25,330 nucleotides of DNA from an uncultured Campylobacter sp. (GCF_938017775.1 NZ_CALIIU010000002.1:1-25330), one strand, 5' to 3'; positions 6,615-14,640 are shown, counted from the first letter of the stretch. Translations and numbers: made by a program. The notes: generated by a model not told the origin, from the sequence alone.

Positions 6615-7659
6615 CCTTTGCAAGCCATGTCGTAGTTTCGGCTTCTTTTATGATAGGATTTTTACCGACGCCTTGCTTTATGCTAATTTCTCTTTCGCCC
6701 TCTATCGTTACGGCGCGTGCGCCGCTATGTCTACCTACGCGAAGTAAGAATTGATTTGGCGCCAAATTGCTTCTACCAAAATCCTTGTAGCTTTTATAAA
6801 ATTTTTCACTCAAGCATTCGAGCACTCCGTCGTCATTAAATAAAGAGCGAAATATCGGCTCATAGTGATCGTTGCAAGCTTTGATTAGGCGATTAATATC
6901 TAGGGGTTCTTCCGTGGAATTTTGCTTAATGCTTAAAGGAATTTCGCATGTCACGTTTGAGACTATAGCTTCTAAGCGGGTACTTAGCGAATCATTGTAT
7001 TTTATATCATCATTTTTAAGCTCTCGTTTGACGTTTGCGGTGGAATAAATTTTACTTGCCAAACCACCGCTATCGCTAATAAGTAGATTTTTAAATGGAT
7101 TTCCGTCGCTCGGACTTAGTAAAAGATCGCGCACATCATGGTACTTTACTCCTTTTTTTACTAATAGCTCTTGGTATGCTGTAGAAATCGCTCCTTTTAA
7201 ACTACTGCCGGTTAGGATCGCCGAATCCCTTTTTTGATTTTTATTCGATGCGCATTTATAAATTTCAAGTTGATTTATTACGTTATTTTTGCCACTTTCT
7301 TTTTGAACTACCTTGCCAATTTTATCGTAATATTCTTGCGCGGCATTCGGGCTTACTTTTACGATTTTATAGGCTACTTGTCTTCCTTGCTTTTTATGCG
7401 CGAATATAAAATTTTGCATTTTAATAAGCCCATTTTCATCGGACGTTTCCACTAGATCACGGAATTTTTCCTTATCCGTTTCGGATAGAATTTCATATAG
7501 GACCATTGTGTCAAATTCGTAAAGTGCATCTATCTCTTTTCCGCTCGGTTGTAAGATTTTTTCTATTACATATCCGGTCGGTTCATAAATTTCACCGCTT
7601 CCGATATGCACGGGGCTTAGAATTTTGATTTTTAATTTATAGTGTTTTACAAAGCTCAT
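6541..7659 (-). CDS. csm5: Csm5, type III-A CRISPR effector RAMP subunit
   Basis: 372 residues, last gene of the minus-strand csm operon. Csm5 caps the 3'-handle-distal end of the Csm backbone and takes part in crRNA maturation. The N-terminus has the RAMP/RRM start KLKIKILSPVHIGSGEIYEPTGYVI. A GSSLKGAISTAYQE segment near residue 153 matches the glycine-lysine loop of backbone Cas7-like subunits. The C-terminal RVGRHSGARAVTI and VPFGWLLCEV are the usual Csm5 signature. The length is normal for the family. The start at ATG 7659 overlaps the end of csm4 by 23 bases, implying translational coupling. The stop lies inside the junction inverted repeat, so the gene appears complete though the DNA beyond it is foreign. 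Identification is by motif and operon position. Confidence 0.88.
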   Translation of the reverse strand: MSFVKHYKLKIKILSPVHIGSGEIYEPTGYVIEKILQPSGKEIDALYEFDTMVLYEILSETDKEKFRDLVETSDENGLIKMQNFIFAHKKQGRQVAYKIVKVSPNAAQEYYDKIGKVVQKESGKNNVINQLEIYKCASNKNQKRDSAILTGSSLKGAISTAYQELLVKKGVKYHDVRDLLLSPSDGNPFKNLLISDSGGLASKIYSTANVKRELKNDDIKYNDSLSTRLEAIVSNVTCEIPLSIKQNSTEEPLDINRLIKACNDHYEPIFRSLFNDDGVLECLSEKFYKSYKDFGRSNLAPNQFLLRVGRHSGARAVTIEGEREISIKQGVGKNPIIKEAETTTWLAKVKDQIKAGCVPFGWLLCEVNEIKN

Positions 7660-8542
7660 TTCCGCTCCATTTCGTAGGCATTAAAATAGCGTATCCTTGT
7701 TGCACGCTTTTTTTGTGGGTTGAAGCACCGCGAATGCTTTTACCGATAAATTGTATATTGCTTTCGTCTTCTAGTGCTATTAGGGCTGACGTTTGTGCCA
7801 TTAATACGGGTTTTTTAGTCACATCTGACGATAAAGCCAGATCTCCACCATGCTTTCCGAACCTAGTAAATGGCTCGTAAAAGCACTTCTTGATAGCCAA
7901 ATCGGATCCTTGTAAAACAAAAGGGCTGAGCGCCATAAAGATTTTACTTGCAGGCGTATTTAAATTTTCAAATTTATTGATCTTAAATCGCCCTTTGCCA
8001 ATACTTGCCTTTTTTCCGTAGCCGCATTCTCCTATATCATGCATGACGGCTTTTAATTCCTCTTGGCTAAAAGCATTTTCATCGATTAAAAAATATATAT
8101 CAAGTGGCGGCAATGCGGTCTCGATTAGTGCAAACGGAGCGAATTCATCGGTATCGGTAGTAAAAGTAGCGTAGTTAATAGAATTCTTCATTGTGGCATT
8201 TTGTTTGATTTTTGACTCTATTTCATCGCCCGCTAGGGCGTTTTGAAATTTGCCTTCGGCAAAATCGTCCGCTTTGAGCCAAATCTTTTTTCTTATAGCT
8301 TTCTTATCGATATTTTTTCCAAAAACGCTAAGCGGCAAGCAAGGCTTTGGCAAAAAACCTGATAAAAATCCGTCAGAGGCTATCAAAAATGGATCTTTAT
8401 CATAGTTTACAAGAAGGTCTTCCAATCTTGCTTCGCCGTATCTATATCTTATTGCCCAACAAATTTGCCCCCATAAGGTATCGCCTTTTAGCAAGGTTGC
8501 AAAAGACGACGTGGGCGTAATCGTGGTTTTAAGGAGCTTCAT
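7637..8542 (-). CDS. csm4: Csm4, type III-A CRISPR effector RAMP (Cas5-like) subunit
   Basis: Csm4 binds the 5' handle of the crRNA and contacts Cas10 at the foot of the complex. The N-terminus KLLKTTITPTSSFATLLKGDTLWGQICWA is the classic Csm4 opening, with GDTLWGQ as its hallmark. FLSGFLPKPCLPL follows near residue 65, and GYGKKASIGKGRFKI (about residues 180-195) is the glycine-rich RAMP loop. I chose ATG 8542 because family members begin at this MKL and it gives a 4-base ATGA overlap with csm3. An in-frame ATG four codons upstream (8554) is also possible. It ends inside the first codons of csm5. All parts expected of a functional subunit are visible. Confidence 0.88.
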   Translation of the reverse strand: MKLLKTTITPTSSFATLLKGDTLWGQICWAIRYRYGEARLEDLLVNYDKDPFLIASDGFLSGFLPKPCLPLSVFGKNIDKKAIRKKIWLKADDFAEGKFQNALAGDEIESKIKQNATMKNSINYATFTTDTDEFAPFALIETALPPLDIYFLIDENAFSQEELKAVMHDIGECGYGKKASIGKGRFKINKFENLNTPASKIFMALSPFVLQGSDLAIKKCFYEPFTRFGKHGGDLALSSDVTKKPVLMAQTSALIALEDESNIQFIGKSIRGASTHKKSVQQGYAILMPTKWSGNELCKTL

Positions 8543-9183
8543 TTTTCGACCCATTCGTCTTTATTGCTAAATTCCACTCTTCCGTATCCGCGAGAACCAC
8601 TACCACCCAAATAATCATTTTCCAATAAATTTAAACCGCGCTTGATAAGCTTTTTAAAATCATCGATATCATCGCCTTCTAATACTTTGATTTTAAAATC
8701 GTAGCAAAATTTAATTCCTTCAGGTACTCGCTCGCTTTGACGCGGATGTTCGGCGGTACCTTTTTGTCGGTCGATTATGTTTTCATATTTTGCTTCGCTT
8801 AAAATTTTATCTTCACTCTCGGGGCTTATTCGGCAGTCGCTAAAACTAATTCTAGTGATGCCAAATTTATTTTCTTTGACATCGCTGTCCCCAAATAACT
8901 TTAATAGAATTTCTGCGGATTTTCTATCTTGGGCTCTTTCCATATTTTTATAAGAAAATGGCGCACCTTTTTTATCTTGATCTAGTCCTACCAATCCCAA
9001 GTCCCATTCGAGCAGGCTTCTAATTTTACCTTTGAGTGAGCTAGCTGGTATATAGGGTCTGCCGGAATTGGCGTCTTTTATAACTTGATTATCTATGCCG
9101 CCGATTTTCATAACGTCATCGCCACCGCCTATGTGAAGCCCACTTAAAAGCCTAATATCGCCTTTTAAAGAGTAAATTTTCAT
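8539..9183 (-). CDS. csm3: Csm3, type III-A backbone subunit and target-RNA endonuclease
   Basis: 214 residues, the usual size. Csm3 is the repeated Cas7-like backbone that cuts target RNA at 6-nt intervals. The sequence has LKGDIRLLSGLHIGGGDD, then IGGIDNQVIKD. D31 aligns with the cleavage aspartate known in Staphylococcus and Streptococcus Csm3 (D32/D33), so target slicing should be intact. RPYIPASSLKGKIRSLLE is the crRNA-binding loop/helix. RQKGTAEHPRQSERVPEG and LGGSGSRGYGRVEF are further family signatures. A ribosome site (AAGGAA) precedes ATG 9183, nine bases after the csm2 stop, and the TGA overlaps the csm4 start. This is the clearest member of the operon. Confidence 0.95.
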   Translation of the reverse strand: MKIYSLKGDIRLLSGLHIGGGDDVMKIGGIDNQVIKDANSGRPYIPASSLKGKIRSLLEWDLGLVGLDQDKKGAPFSYKNMERAQDRKSAEILLKLFGDSDVKENKFGITRISFSDCRISPESEDKILSEAKYENIIDRQKGTAEHPRQSERVPEGIKFCYDFKIKVLEGDDIDDFKKLIKRGLNLLENDYLGGSGSRGYGRVEFSNKDEWVEK

Positions 9184-9192
9184 CTTTTTTCC

Positions 9193-9603
9193 TTATTTTT
9201 TACTAAATCCTAAAACTGCTTCAAAAAACAGTTTAAACACCTCGAGCTTTTCTACGCTATCTACCTGCGAAACACAGTCTTTTATAAATTCTACAAAGTT
9301 TTTACTTACATTCTTTCTGCTTGAAGCATAGGCTACTTTGGAATTTAGCATCTTCACAAATGGCAAAATTTCGGCGGAATTTTTAGTTTTTGCTTTTTCG
9401 CATAAATCCAGCACGTAGTCGTAAAATCTTCTGATTTGCGATTGACTAATTTTAATACTATTCGCCGTTTTCTTTGCAGTTTCATTAAAAAGTTCGCCGT
9501 CTTTGATATAATCTAACGTGATCTTTTCATATAAAATTCCAGACTTATCAGCTTTGGAATCGTCGTAGCTTTTGCGTTGTTGGCCGTTATGGGCGTAGTT
9601 CAT
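9193..9603 (-). CDS. csm2: Csm2, type III-A small subunit
   Basis: 136 residues, lysine-rich and predicted nearly all helical after a disordered start (about residues 1-25). Csm2 (Cas11-like) multimerises along the inner face of the Csm complex and stabilises crRNA-target pairing. Recognisable family features are the SQIRRFYDYVLDLCEKA helix (about residues 54-72) and the FVEFIKDCVSQV...LFFEAVLGF C-terminal helices. Its ATG overlaps the TGA of csm1 (ATGA). Sequence conservation in this family is low, so position between cas10 and csm3 is part of the evidence. Confidence 0.88.
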   Translation of the reverse strand: MNYAHNGQQRKSYDDSKADKSGILYEKITLDYIKDGELFNETAKKTANSIKISQSQIRRFYDYVLDLCEKAKTKNSAEILPFVKMLNSKVAYASSRKNVSKNFVEFIKDCVSQVDSVEKLEVFKLFFEAVLGFSKK

Positions 9604-11108
9604 CTTGCTCTCCTTTTATAAATAAATTCACATAGTGCCATTTTTACCTGTTCGGGACTTTTTTCTAGTACATTTTGCAGCTTTTGTATTAGCCATTGCG
9701 AGTCTTTGGATAAATTTCTTACTATTAAATAATTCAGCTTCGAAGCCCAGATATTGGATCTTGCGTCATTAGCTTTAGCGCTTTTTGCCATATCGCAAAG
9801 CTCTAGCAGATGATATAAAAATGCTGTATTTAGCTCCTCTATGCTTTCAAGCATATTTGTTATGAGCGCATACATCGTTTTATACTCGCTCCATCTAGCC
9901 GTTTGTCCAAATAGAGTAATAGCGTCCTTTTTTATCCCTTTTTCATCTTTAAATTCCTTGGCAAGCTCAAGCTGGTTTTCGCTCAGTTCGGCTAGGTATT
10001 TAATAGGCACGGAAGGTTTTGCAATGCAAATCCCCATACTTAGGCTAAGTGTTTTGTCGCTAATAAATTTCTTAAACTCATCATCTATAAATCTAGCAAT
10101 ATCTAGCACCGTATCCCAAGCCCCTACTAATAGTAAATCGTCTCCGCCTGAAAATACTATATAGGTATGTGGAAAATTTTGTTTTATTAAGCGCGGAATG
10201 TGAATGCTAAAAAAGCTATCAAGCCCCTTAGAAAACATATCAAAGCTATCAAAACTATTAGTAACATTACTATTTTTGATGAAATCTCCCATTCCATCGA
10301 CATCGGCTTTCAGCACCGCTATAGCTTTTAATCCCAAAGGCCCATCCTCGTGCATTTTATTGCATGCAAGTTGCGCTAGTTCGTTAAAACTTGCCGTTTG
10401 CCCATCTTTTTTAAATACATAAGATTTTATACGCTCATCTAGTTCTAGCTCGCAATTAAAGCCTTCTAAATCGATTCCTAGCTCGTCGAGAGAAATTTTT
10501 GAAGTTTTTGTATCTGCAAGCTTGGCCCCAAGCCTCTCAAAGCCGCTTTCTATTGCTATTATATCGGCATGATTTAGCACGATTGCGCTTTGATTTAAAA
10601 GATCGAATTTATTAAGTTTTTCTAGCTCGAAAGCATCGCTTACTCGCTCTCTAAACGCCCTGTAACTATCCTTATCACTAAAATCGCTTTTTTTACAATT
10701 AAGTACCACTAAACTCATACCTGCAATAGCACTAAATTTATCGATAAAAAATTTATCCACGTTGCGTTTGATATCGCTAAATGTATCTTGGGTGAAATTT
10801 TGCTTCGGTATTAAAATTTCAAATTTTCCCGCGCTTATGCTTAGAATTTTACTTTCGCTTATTCTCAATTTGAAGCATATAAATTTAGCAATCGCTTTGG
10901 TGAAGAGCTGAACGTAAGCGGATTTAGCACGCAGAATTTTAGCCGCATTTTTAGTATTGATATTTTCAAAAATAAATTTTTGAATACCGTAGAAATCTCC
11001 GGCTATAAGATACATTTCATCATTTAAGATATCGTCTATATCGGTAATCCGAAAGCTTTGCTCAAGCTCTTTAAATTCGCTATTAAAGAAATCGCTAAAA
11101 TTGCTCAA
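9600..11108 (-). CDS. csm1: Csm1/Cas10 lacking the HD domain, with intact GGDD cyclase motif
   Basis: 502 residues, against roughly 750 or more for typical Cas10/Csm1. The sequence opens almost directly on the first palm-type domain (LIAGDFYGIQKFIFENI at about 34-50, then the LRAKSAYVQLF helix). No N-terminal HD single-strand DNase domain is present. The second palm has LKADVDGMGDF (266-276) and SGGDD (320-324), the motif that converts ATP to cyclic oligoadenylates after target recognition. No CxxC zinc-finger linker is visible. The start is TTG 11108, preceded by AAAAGGGG; a TAA lies five codons upstream in frame, so no hidden HD exon precedes it. The four-helix C-terminal domain (about 400-502) looks complete. 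Signalling, rather than DNA cutting, should be its output. Confidence 0.9.
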   Translation of the reverse strand: MSNFSDFFNSEFKELEQSFRITDIDDILNDEMYLIAGDFYGIQKFIFENINTKNAAKILRAKSAYVQLFTKAIAKFICFKLRISESKILSISAGKFEILIPKQNFTQDTFSDIKRNVDKFFIDKFSAIAGMSLVVLNCKKSDFSDKDSYRAFRERVSDAFELEKLNKFDLLNQSAIVLNHADIIAIESGFERLGAKLADTKTSKISLDELGIDLEGFNCELELDERIKSYVFKKDGQTASFNELAQLACNKMHEDGPLGLKAIAVLKADVDGMGDFIKNSNVTNSFDSFDMFSKGLDSFFSIHIPRLIKQNFPHTYIVFSGGDDLLLVGAWDTVLDIARFIDDEFKKFISDKTLSLSMGICIAKPSVPIKYLAELSENQLELAKEFKDEKGIKKDAITLFGQTARWSEYKTMYALITNMLESIEELNTAFLYHLLELCDMAKSAKANDARSNIWASKLNYLIVRNLSKDSQWLIQKLQNVLEKSPEQVKMALCEFIYKRRAR

Positions 11109-11111
11109 AGA

Positions 11112-11175
11112 TACCCCTTTTTAAAACAAATTTTTATAATTTTAATGTTTTTATAATTAAGCAACCATTAAAAAA
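11112..11175 (-). promoter_or_regulatory. probable csm operon promoter region with an 11-bp direct repeat
   Basis: Very AT-rich spacer between the transporter gene and csm1. On the minus strand AATTATAAAAA occurs twice, 17 bases apart (plus-strand positions 11131-11141 and 11148-11158). Each contains a TATAAA -10-like core. The repeat could be alternative -10 boxes or paired operator half-sites. The csm1 ribosome site (AAAAGGGG) follows. No CRISPR repeats or leader are present here. Confidence 0.4.
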
Positions 11176-11252
11176 TAAATCTGGAATTAAATTTTATTTT
11201 TTGGTTTTGCCTTGTTGCATAAATCCATAAATATTACAAATGAAAATTTTTA

Positions 11253-11675
11253 TTATTTAAACGCCAGAATCATCACGCCGCTACCGATGAGTGCTAGCGC
11301 GAGCCATTCGCGAAGACTCGGGCGCTCGCCTAAAAATATCACGGCGATGATTACAACGAGTACTACGCTTAGTTTATCGATCGGTGCTACTTGATAGGCT
11401 TTGCCGATTTGTAGGGCTTTGAAATACGCTAGCCACGATGCACCCGTCGCCAGCCCACTTAGTATCAAAAATACCCAGTTGCGAGGGTTCAGGCTCGATA
11501 GCGGCTGCCAGGCTTTAGCGTAGCGCAGGAACACGGCGAGACACAGGGCGATGATGATCGTGCGAATAAAAGTTGCGAAGTGGGAGTTGATCCCCTCAAG
11601 CCCGATTTTAGCAAATATCGCGGTCAGCGCCGCAAACATCGCCGACGCGAGCGCCCAAGCCACCCAAGTTTCCAT
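11253..11675 (-). CDS. EamA-family (drug/metabolite) membrane transporter, single-repeat
   Basis: 140 residues with about five hydrophobic segments, equal to one EamA repeat of the drug/metabolite transporter superfamily (full-length members have two). The family traits are ALTAIFAKIGLEGI after the first helix, IRTIIIALCL, SGLATGASWLAYFKALQIGKAYQVAPIDKLSVVLVV and the FLGERPSLREWLALALIGSGVMIL end. Members of this length are known and are thought to work as dimers; the substrate is unknown. Inner membrane. It stands alone, 144 bases upstream of csm1 and on the same strand, and marks the return to ordinary chromosome. Confidence 0.85.
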   Translation of the reverse strand: METWVAWALASAMFAALTAIFAKIGLEGINSHFATFIRTIIIALCLAVFLRYAKAWQPLSSLNPRNWVFLILSGLATGASWLAYFKALQIGKAYQVAPIDKLSVVLVVIIAVIFLGERPSLREWLALALIGSGVMILAFK

Positions 11676-12147
11676 GGTCTTCCTCTGTGAAATAAATTGT
11701 TAGATTATAGCCCTATTTGGGTAAAATTTGCTTATAATTTTGTGGGCGTCGCGATAAAAAGCAAAATCGCAAGCGATCGACACGGCAAAGGCGACAATCA
11801 AAATTTTAAAATTTCACTGCAAAACGGGGCTTAAATTCCGGTTTCATTAGACTAAGATGCGATTTTGATGCGACTGGGGCGAGTTTTAACTGAATGCGAT
11901 CCCTAGTGTCGCAAAACACAGCGTGCAGATAGTTGGGCAAAATTTCGCTTTAGCGAGATAAAATTTTATTCGAGCGAGTAATATTTTTCGCGAATGCGAA
12001 AATTCTATTCTAATACGGCAAAAGCGCCGTAAAATAGATTTTCTGAAAACTTCAGTGCGATAAAAATTTATCGGAGCGGGCAGGTTCAAATTTAAAAAAT
12101 ATTTACTGCTCATATATAAAATTCCAAGATTTCTACGAGGAGAGCTT
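11676..12147. other. intergenic region with dense short inverted repeats
   Basis: No credible gene. It holds repeated GCGAT/ATCGC-type words (about 11750-11795), CGCTTTAGCG near 11950, and a bulged hairpin TCTATT/AATAGA around ACGGC/GCCGT (12004-12038). A TATA-like -10 near 12110-12118 may serve the lipoprotein gene that follows. The minus-strand open frame across 11886-12512 is mostly the reverse of that gene. Confidence 0.4.
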
Positions 12148-12531
12148 ATGAAAAAATTTCTACTCGCGCTCATCGCGATATTCGTTTTAGCGGGCTGCGG
12201 CAGCGACCCGAAAGGCGTAGCCGAGGACTTCATCAGAGCCCTATACGAGGGCGATTCTAAGACTTTGGTGGATGCTATAGACATACCCGATAAGGACAGA
12301 TCAGACGACGGCTCTATGCAGATGATAAACGGCAAACTGATGCAAATGGCAGGTGCCGGCAAGGAGGAGGCCTCCAAGCGCGATGGGCTAAAGGGCGTCT
12401 CGGGCGAGCTGCAAAATAGCGACGAGAAATCGGCGCTCGTGAAGGTCACCGTGTCTTTTAAAAACGGCACAAACCGCACCGAGAGCGTTAAACTCGTCAA
12501 AAAAGACGGCAAATGGAAGGTTGCGCTTTAG
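12148..12531 (+). CDS. DUF4878-type lipoprotein
   Basis: 127 residues. The signal peptide is of lipoprotein type, with the lipobox LAGC placing the modified cysteine at C17, so it is exported and membrane-anchored. The mature part is a compact alpha+beta domain of the DUF4878/NTF2-like kind: PKGVAEDFIRALYEGDSKTL forms the opening helix, and the end is strands plus KLVKKDGKWKVAL, the usual terminal 'DGKWKV' strand. Function is unknown. A strong ribosome site (GAGGAG) precedes the ATG. The last 19 bases overlap the next gene, suggesting joint translation with the hydrolase. Confidence 0.85.
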   Translation: MKKFLLALIAIFVLAGCGSDPKGVAEDFIRALYEGDSKTLVDAIDIPDKDRSDDGSMQMINGKLMQMAGAGKEEASKRDGLKGVSGELQNSDEKSALVKVTVSFKNGTNRTESVKLVKKDGKWKVAL

Positions 12532-13124
12532 CCAAAAAGCTTCTCGTCTGCCTGATCTTCGCTCTAGGCGGGCTCGGCGAGCTTTGGACGCTCACGCGCG
12601 CGCCTGTCGCCAGAGAGCCGCTGCGAGTACCGGATGAAATTTTATCAAATCTACGCACGGGCGATCTCGTCTTTCGCCTAGGAGACGTCACCGACAGCCG
12701 CATAATCGCAACTGCAACGAATTTTAAATACTCGCACGTAGGCATGATCGTGCGCGAGCGCCCGCTTTTGGTAGTGCACGCCGTAACGGGCGAGGGCGAG
12801 CGAGAGGGCGTCGCGGCCGTTTCGATGCGGGAGTTTTTGGCGCATGCACGAGACTTCGGCGCGGCGCGGATGAAATTTTTAAACGAGGGACAAAAGGCGC
12901 GCCTAGCCGCCTCTTTACTTAAGCGCGTCGGCGAGGGCTTTGCGCTAAGACCTCGCGGCGAAGCGAACCTATACTGCACGACGCTACTTGAGCAGGAAAT
13001 CTCTAAAATCACAGAATTCTCGCCGCAGTATTTTAAGCTAAGCTTAGCCGTCCTGGGCGGCGAATACCTCGCGCCGAAGGCATTTTGGCACTACGGCGGC
13101 GTTGAAATTTTATACGAGCGGTAG
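12513..13124 (+). CDS. YiiX/YebB-like permuted NlpC/P60 cysteine hydrolase
   Basis: 203 residues. A basic then hydrophobic start (KKLLVCLIFALGG) suggests export or membrane anchoring. GDLVFR (about 50-55), YSHVGMIV with H75, and NLYCTTLLEQEI with C155 and E160 match the circularly permuted NlpC/P60 (YiiX-like) fold, in which the histidine precedes the cysteine. Such enzymes are thought to cut amide or ester bonds, perhaps in cell-wall peptides or lipids; the substrate here is unknown. ATG 12513 overlaps the lipoprotein gene, and no other good start exists between the stop of that gene and the first conserved residues. The frame differs from its neighbour. Family assignment is moderately sure, substrate not. 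Confidence 0.75.
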   Translation: MEGCALAKKLLVCLIFALGGLGELWTLTRAPVAREPLRVPDEILSNLRTGDLVFRLGDVTDSRIIATATNFKYSHVGMIVRERPLLVVHAVTGEGEREGVAAVSMREFLAHARDFGAARMKFLNEGQKARLAASLLKRVGEGFALRPRGEANLYCTTLLEQEISKITEFSPQYFKLSLAVLGGEYLAPKAFWHYGGVEILYER

Positions 13125-13402
13125 GCACGACCTAGCTTGGGCTGGAATTTTGCGCGCTGTGTAAATTTAAATATAGCATCAATTCAAATCCGCGCATGAA
13201 TAAAATTTAAGCTTAGAATTCTGCGCCGTAAAATTTCGGTCAAATTTCGCCTTTACGCTAAATTTTAAAATTCCGAAACGGCGTAAAATTCTACGTAATA
13301 TAGAATTTCGTCGAGTATTAAATTACAAAATTCTATTAATTACTAAATTTGCAAAATTTGGTAGACGTGGAATTTTATAGAGCGCGTAACTTGCAAAATT
13401 TT
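13125..13402. other. AT-rich intergenic spacer
   Basis: No gene on either strand. It is crowded with near-palindromic AAATTTT, AGAATTCT and TAAAATTC words, for example GCGCCGTAAAATTTCGG near 13222 and its partial inverse GGCGTAAAATTC near 13280. It separates two convergent genes. Confidence 0.4.
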
Positions 13403-13422
13403 AAAAAGCGAAGTGCGCTTCG
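13403..13422 (-). terminator. intrinsic terminator of nusA
   Basis: On the minus strand CGAAG-CGCA-CTTCG forms a short stem, followed by C and five T (plus strand 13403-13407). It begins four bases after the nusA stop codon. Confidence 0.65.
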
Positions 13423-13425
13423 TCT

Positions 13426-14553
13426 CTATAGCTCGCCGAAAAGCGCTTCGAGATTTTTAAGGCCTTCCTCCGTGGAGACCTTTTTCTCGCTTGCCAAACC
13501 GGTTTCGATAAGCTCGATCTCGCAGCTGCACAGCATCGAAGCTAGGCGGATATTTAGGCCGTTTTTGCCGATCGCTTTACTTTTTTGATCGGGGTTTACA
13601 TAGACGATCGCCTTGCCGTCCTGCGCTATTTTGACCGAGTTTACGATCGCGGGCGCCATCGCACGAGTGATCAAAATTTCGGGACTTGCGGAGTATTCAA
13701 ACGCGTCGATGCTCTCGCCGCCGCTTCCGTCTTGCAAATTTTTGCTTAAAAATCTACTCACCGCGTCGATGCGAGCGCCTCCTTTGCCGACTGTAGCGCC
13801 CACTGGATCGACGTTTGGCGAGACGGCGCTAAGCGCGATCTTGGCTCGCCTGCCCGGAATCCTCGCGCAAGCCTGGATGATGACGCTGCCGTCTTTGATC
13901 TCTGGGACTTCGGCGGCGAGCAGGGCTTCTAGGAATTTCGGGCTGGTGCGCGAAAGTTCTAGTCTGATACCGTGGGATTTGTCGATGGCTACGTTTTTGA
14001 TGACGGCTTGCAGCACGTCGCCCACTTTGAAATTTTCGCCCTTGATGCGGTTTTTAAGAGGCATGAAAGCCTTCGTATCCTCGATCTCTACGTAGGTCGT
14101 GCCGTCGTGATCGATCTTGGTGACCGTGCCGTGGGTAAGAGTGCCTACCTTACTTTTATAGTTTTCAAAAATTTTCTCTTCAAGCAGCCTTTGGATGTGA
14201 AAATTTAGCTCTCTGGCCAGTACGCCGGAAGCCGTGCGGCCGAGGTTTTCGATATTTATTTCGTAGCTTAGCTCATCACCGATCTCCGCGTTTTCGCCTA
14301 TTTTTTTGGCTTCGCTTAGCGCGATGAAGTTGTGATCGCCGAGCCGCTCATCATCATCCGCGACGACGTGGACCTTTTGGTAGAGCTTAACGCGTTTAGT
14401 CTGCGGATCGACTTCGCTGTCGTAGAGATACTCCTCGCCGAAAAGTCTTTTTGCGGTCTGGATGAACGCCGTTTTGACGCGCTCTTTAACGTCCGCGGGC
14501 TCAAGCCCCTTTTCGTTTGCAATCGACTCGATGATGTCGGTGATTTTTTCCAT
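13426..14553 (-). CDS. nusA: transcription elongation/termination factor NusA
   Basis: 375 residues, the short form without the C-terminal acidic repeats found in E. coli, as usual in epsilonproteobacteria. The N-terminal RNA-polymerase-binding domain (about 1-125) opens MEKITDIIESIANEKGL. The S1 domain follows (about 133-205, GTVTKIDHDGTTYVEIED...AFMPLKNRI). KH1 has RIPGRRAKIALSAVSPNVDPVGATVGKGGARIDAV, and KH2 has SKAIGKNGLNIRLASML. Acts in the cytoplasm on RNA polymerase in pausing, termination and antitermination. It has its own promoter and terminator and is not part of the usual rimP-nusA-infB operon here. Ribosome site AAGGAAAA before ATG 14553. Confidence 0.96.
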   Translation of the reverse strand: MEKITDIIESIANEKGLEPADVKERVKTAFIQTAKRLFGEEYLYDSEVDPQTKRVKLYQKVHVVADDDERLGDHNFIALSEAKKIGENAEIGDELSYEINIENLGRTASGVLARELNFHIQRLLEEKIFENYKSKVGTLTHGTVTKIDHDGTTYVEIEDTKAFMPLKNRIKGENFKVGDVLQAVIKNVAIDKSHGIRLELSRTSPKFLEALLAAEVPEIKDGSVIIQACARIPGRRAKIALSAVSPNVDPVGATVGKGGARIDAVSRFLSKNLQDGSGGESIDAFEYSASPEILITRAMAPAIVNSVKIAQDGKAIVYVNPDQKSKAIGKNGLNIRLASMLCSCEIELIETGLASEKKVSTEEGLKNLEALFGEL

Positions 14554-14615
14554 AAATTTTCCTTAAGATTTGATTTCGTGCTACTAAATTTGGATTTTAA
14601 ATTTTGAAGTGCGGT

Positions 14616-14640
14616 ATTATATGGAATTTTGACTTTATTT
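14616..14640 (-). promoter_or_regulatory. nusA promoter -10 (TATAAT)
   Basis: A perfect minus-strand TATAAT at 14616-14621, about 62 bases upstream of the nusA start, in an AT-rich stretch. A weak AAGTCAAAA -35-like region sits about 10-14 bases further up. Campylobacter sigma-70 promoters often rely on the -10 alone. Confidence 0.55.

Noticed and set aside
11109..11252. Possible CRISPR leader or array beside cas10
   Set aside because: Only one 11-bp AT-rich direct repeat is present; no repeat-spacer periodicity was seen here or beyond csm5.
11886..12512. Minus-strand open frame of about 208 residues
   Set aside because: It overlaps the lipoprotein gene in antisense, has low-complexity composition and no ribosome site.
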